Part shown: positions 62,340-64,000 of the stretch, piece after piece
Layout: every line of letters starts with the position of its first letter
Position numbering within the stretch: the first letter of the stretch is position 1
Assembly (NCBI GenBank): GCA_041920565.1
Contig: JBHGXS010000068.1
Coordinates: 1 to 64,000 of the forward strand
Length of the DNA: 64,000 nt
Source: JAGHKQ01 sp041920565
GTDB lineage: Bacteria > Bacillota > Bacilli > Bacillales > Bacillaceae_G
Direction of reading: 5' to 3'
The notes under the pieces: generated by a model
Seen by the model: the letters and a program-made list of their open reading frames with translations, nothing else
What the model was told of the DNA's origin: nothing
Database searches by the model: none
Position numbers and translations under genes: made by a program

Positions 62340-62356
62340 TTTATTAGTAAAATCGC

Positions 62357-62396
62357 AAGGAGATCTTCTCATTTCGAGAAGTTCTCCTTTTTTATA
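62357..62396 (+). terminator. Terminator after the NhaC-family gene
   Basis: AAGGAGATCTTCTC-atttc-GAGAAGTTCTCCTT with T6 follows the gene by 17 bp. Confidence 0.9.
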
Positions 62397-62477
62397 TTTT
62401 CCTGTCTAATAGCATAAAGTCCTTTCACGTCCGAAATGATACACTAAAAATAAATACATAAAAAATGAGGGATATCC

Positions 62478-63179
62478 ATGCGTACATTTTACATCAGCGA
62501 CATACACGGCCATTACACAGCTCTCATGAAATTACTCGATTGGGTCAAGTGGAACCCTGAGAATGATCAGCTTATTTTAGGAGGCGACCTAATTAACAGA
62601 GGACATGACAGTGCAAGGGTGTTACAGTTTGCTCAAACATTTCAACAAAAATACCCTGAAAATGTTCATGTACTTTGCGGCAACCATGAGGAAATGATGA
62701 TATGGTATCTCCAAAATAAGTCTCCCATGTGGCTGCAGCACGGGGGATTAGAAACTTTGCATAGTTTGCGTCAACAGTTTGGAGATGCATGGAAAGCTGC
62801 GGAAGACTATGTTTCATGGCTGCAAACTCTCCCTCTCGTTTATGAAGATGAGTTTGCTATTTACACCCACGCGGGAGTCAATCCTTCCTTCTCTATCAAG
62901 CAGCAACCGCGTGAAGTGTTGTGGATGACGTTGCGTGATGTCATGGTGCAAGACCATAACAAACTTTCAAAGTGGAGTGATGGAAAGCGAATTTTCCGAG
63001 GTCATAGTCCAGTTCGTACTGTACATACAAAAGGAGCATACACCCATTGCGACTTAGGCATGGGTGTGCTCCCTTCTTTTGAAGCAGCGCTTGCTTTAGT
63101 GAACGTTAACGAGGGTGTTTATTTTCGCTGTAGAATGGAGGGAATCATTACAAGGCATAGTATCGAAAACCTTCCATAA
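62478..63179 (+). CDS. PPP-family serine/threonine-type phosphatase (PrpE/ApaH-like)
   Basis: The 233-residue protein has the PPP metal motifs DIHGH (residues 8-12), GGDLINRG and GNHE, then THAG and RGHSP, i.e. the calcineurin-like two-metal site of bacterial PrpA/PrpE phosphatases. Substrates may be phosphoproteins or dinucleoside polyphosphates; the sequence does not decide. It is a single gene with its own terminator. Confidence 0.9.
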   Translation: MRTFYISDIHGHYTALMKLLDWVKWNPENDQLILGGDLINRGHDSARVLQFAQTFQQKYPENVHVLCGNHEEMMIWYLQNKSPMWLQHGGLETLHSLRQQFGDAWKAAEDYVSWLQTLPLVYEDEFAIYTHAGVNPSFSIKQQPREVLWMTLRDVMVQDHNKLSKWSDGKRIFRGHSPVRTVHTKGAYTHCDLGMGVLPSFEAALALVNVNEGVYFRCRMEGIITRHSIENLP

Positions 63180-63210
63180 AATCCCTGCGTGATCACCGCA
63201 GGGATTTTTT
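63179..63210. terminator. Terminator between the phosphatase gene and maa
   Basis: AAATCCCTGCG-tgatcac-CGCAGGGATTT with T-rich ends on both strands, located between convergent genes. Confidence 0.9.
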
Positions 63211-63220
63211 ACAAAAAACA

Positions 63221-63778
63221 TCAAGATAACTCTTTTATAACTCGTGCAGGATTCCCGCCTACTACCACATTATCAGGCACATCCTTTGTCACAACGGCTC
63301 CCGAAGCAACAACGACATTGTTTCCAATCGTAACACCCGGGTTAATGACAGCTCTTCCGCCAATCCAGACGTTATCTCCAATCGTTACCGGCTTTCCGTA
63401 CTCCGCGCCACTGATTCTTTCCATCGCATCCAGAGGATGAGTTGCTGTATAGATATGGACTCCCGGAGCCATAAAACAGTTCTCGCCGATGGTTACCGGG
63501 CACACATCTAGAATAACGCAATCGAAATTAGCATAAAAATTGTTGCCTACATGAATGTTATAGCCGTAATCACAACGAAAAGTCGGTTCGATATAAATGC
63601 TTTCTCCCGTTGAACCAAATAATTGCTTCAACAATGCTTGCCGAGTGTCATTATCTGTTTCAATGGTTTGATTGAATAATCTGGTCAATTTTCTCGCATT
63701 TTCTCTATCCTTCACAAGTTCATCATCAGACGCAAAATACAGCTCTCCGTTGATCATTTTTTGTTTTTCCGTTTGCAC
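63221..63778 (-). CDS. maa: Maltose/galactoside O-acetyltransferase (Maa-like)
   Basis: This hexapeptide-repeat (left-handed beta-helix) acetyl-CoA transferase has 185 residues. The N-terminal Mac domain (KMINGELYFASDDELVKDRENARKLTRLFNQT) precedes the hexapeptide coils with the catalytic histidine in THPLDAMERISGAEYGKPVTIGDNVWIGG. GTG at 63778 with AAGGAGA upstream is chosen by comparison with Maa; an ATG seven codons on is possible. It acetylates sugars such as maltose or glucose. Confidence 0.92.
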   Translation of the reverse strand: MQTEKQKMINGELYFASDDELVKDRENARKLTRLFNQTIETDNDTRQALLKQLFGSTGESIYIEPTFRCDYGYNIHVGNNFYANFDCVILDVCPVTIGENCFMAPGVHIYTATHPLDAMERISGAEYGKPVTIGDNVWIGGRAVINPGVTIGNNVVVASGAVVTKDVPDNVVVGGNPARVIKELS

Positions 63779-63810
63779 CGTTTACTTTCTCCTTAAAAGG
63801 CACTCTCTTT

Positions 63811-64000
63811 TTATGACCGGAAATTTTCGTTCACTAACGTTATTTTTCCAATCGCTTGTCCCGATGCTAAAAATTCATGAGCTTTTGCCACATCTCTGAA
63901 TGCAAAGGAACGAGAGTCCACAAGGGGCTTTATTTTCCCTTGTTCTACAAGTTCACCTACTCGTTTTAAAATGTTGCCGTGATTAGCACGACCTTCTTGT
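63811..64000 (-). CDS. Zinc-type alcohol dehydrogenase/quinone oxidoreductase, C-terminal part
   Basis: The last 62 codons of a gene running off the window. NILKRVGELVEQGKIKPLVDSRSFAFRDVAKAHEFLASGQAIGKITLVNE is the typical C-terminal block of MDR-family oxidoreductases (zeta-crystallin-like quinone reductase). The catalytic domain is outside the window, so substrate and metal use are unknown. Confidence 0.85.
   Translation of the reverse strand, partial: QEGRANHGNILKRVGELVEQGKIKPLVDSRSFAFRDVAKAHEFLASGQAIGKITLVNENFRS

Overview
The window comes from an endospore-forming member of the Bacillaceae. The backbone follows the Bacillus subtilis gene order almost gene for gene: safA-nadA-nadC-nadB/nifS-niaR-pheA-obgE-spo0B-rpmA-prp-rplU-rng-spoIVFB-spoIVFA-minD-minC-mreD-mreC-mreB-radC-maf-spoIIB-folC-valS-ysxE-spoVID-hemL-hemB-hemD-hemC-hemX-hemA-(ysxD position)-ysxC-lonA-lonB-clpX-tig-ysoA, then ysnB-rdgB-rph-gerM-racE-gerE. 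Nearly all of it is on the minus strand. Compared with B. subtilis (from memory), rng is present, while pheB, comC and ysmB are not seen at their usual places.

Region 1 (1-17.6 kb): the coat morphogenetic gene safA (cut by the window edge), NAD synthesis with its repressor and divergent cysteine desulfurase, prephenate dehydratase, the L21/Prp/L27 ribosomal cluster with obgE and spo0B, RNase G, the SpoIVFA/FB sigma-K processing pair, and the Min and Mre cell-shape genes. Region 2 (17.6-21.2 kb): radC is split by a complete 2.5-kb group II intron inserted inside its JAMM motif; both edges can be read to the base. Region 3 (21.2-46.8 kb): maf, spoIIB, folC, valS with a T-box, ysxE and spoVID (with four 31-residue repeats), the hem operon, ysxC, two Lon proteases, clpX, trigger factor and ysoA.

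Region 4 (46.8-49.7 kb) is accessory: a short-chain dehydrogenase, a secreted protein, a 5'-truncated SGNH-hydrolase remnant, two small paralogous membrane proteins and two tRNA genes (Arg-TCT, Gly-TCC). Region 5 (49.7-54.5 kb) returns to the backbone (ysnB, rdgB, rph, gerM, racE, gerE with a good sigma-K promoter).

Region 6 (54.6-59.2 kb) holds the full seven-gene set known as the spoVA2mob operon (DUF1657, YhcN/YlaJ lipoprotein, SpoVAC, SpoVAD, SpoVAEb, DUF1657, and the DUF421+DUF1657 protein '2Duf'), which in other bacilli travels on a Tn1546-like element and raises spore heat resistance. No transposon genes are visible here. Region 7 (59.5-64 kb): tnrA and a divergent pair of tiny genes each have a TnrA/GlnR box centred about 50 bp upstream of a predicted start site; then a SAM-I riboswitch controls an NhaC-family transporter (probable methionine transporter), followed by a PPP-family phosphatase, a maltose/galactoside O-acetyltransferase and the end of a zinc-type dehydrogenase.

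All calls come from reading the sequence and remembered family features; no database search was run.
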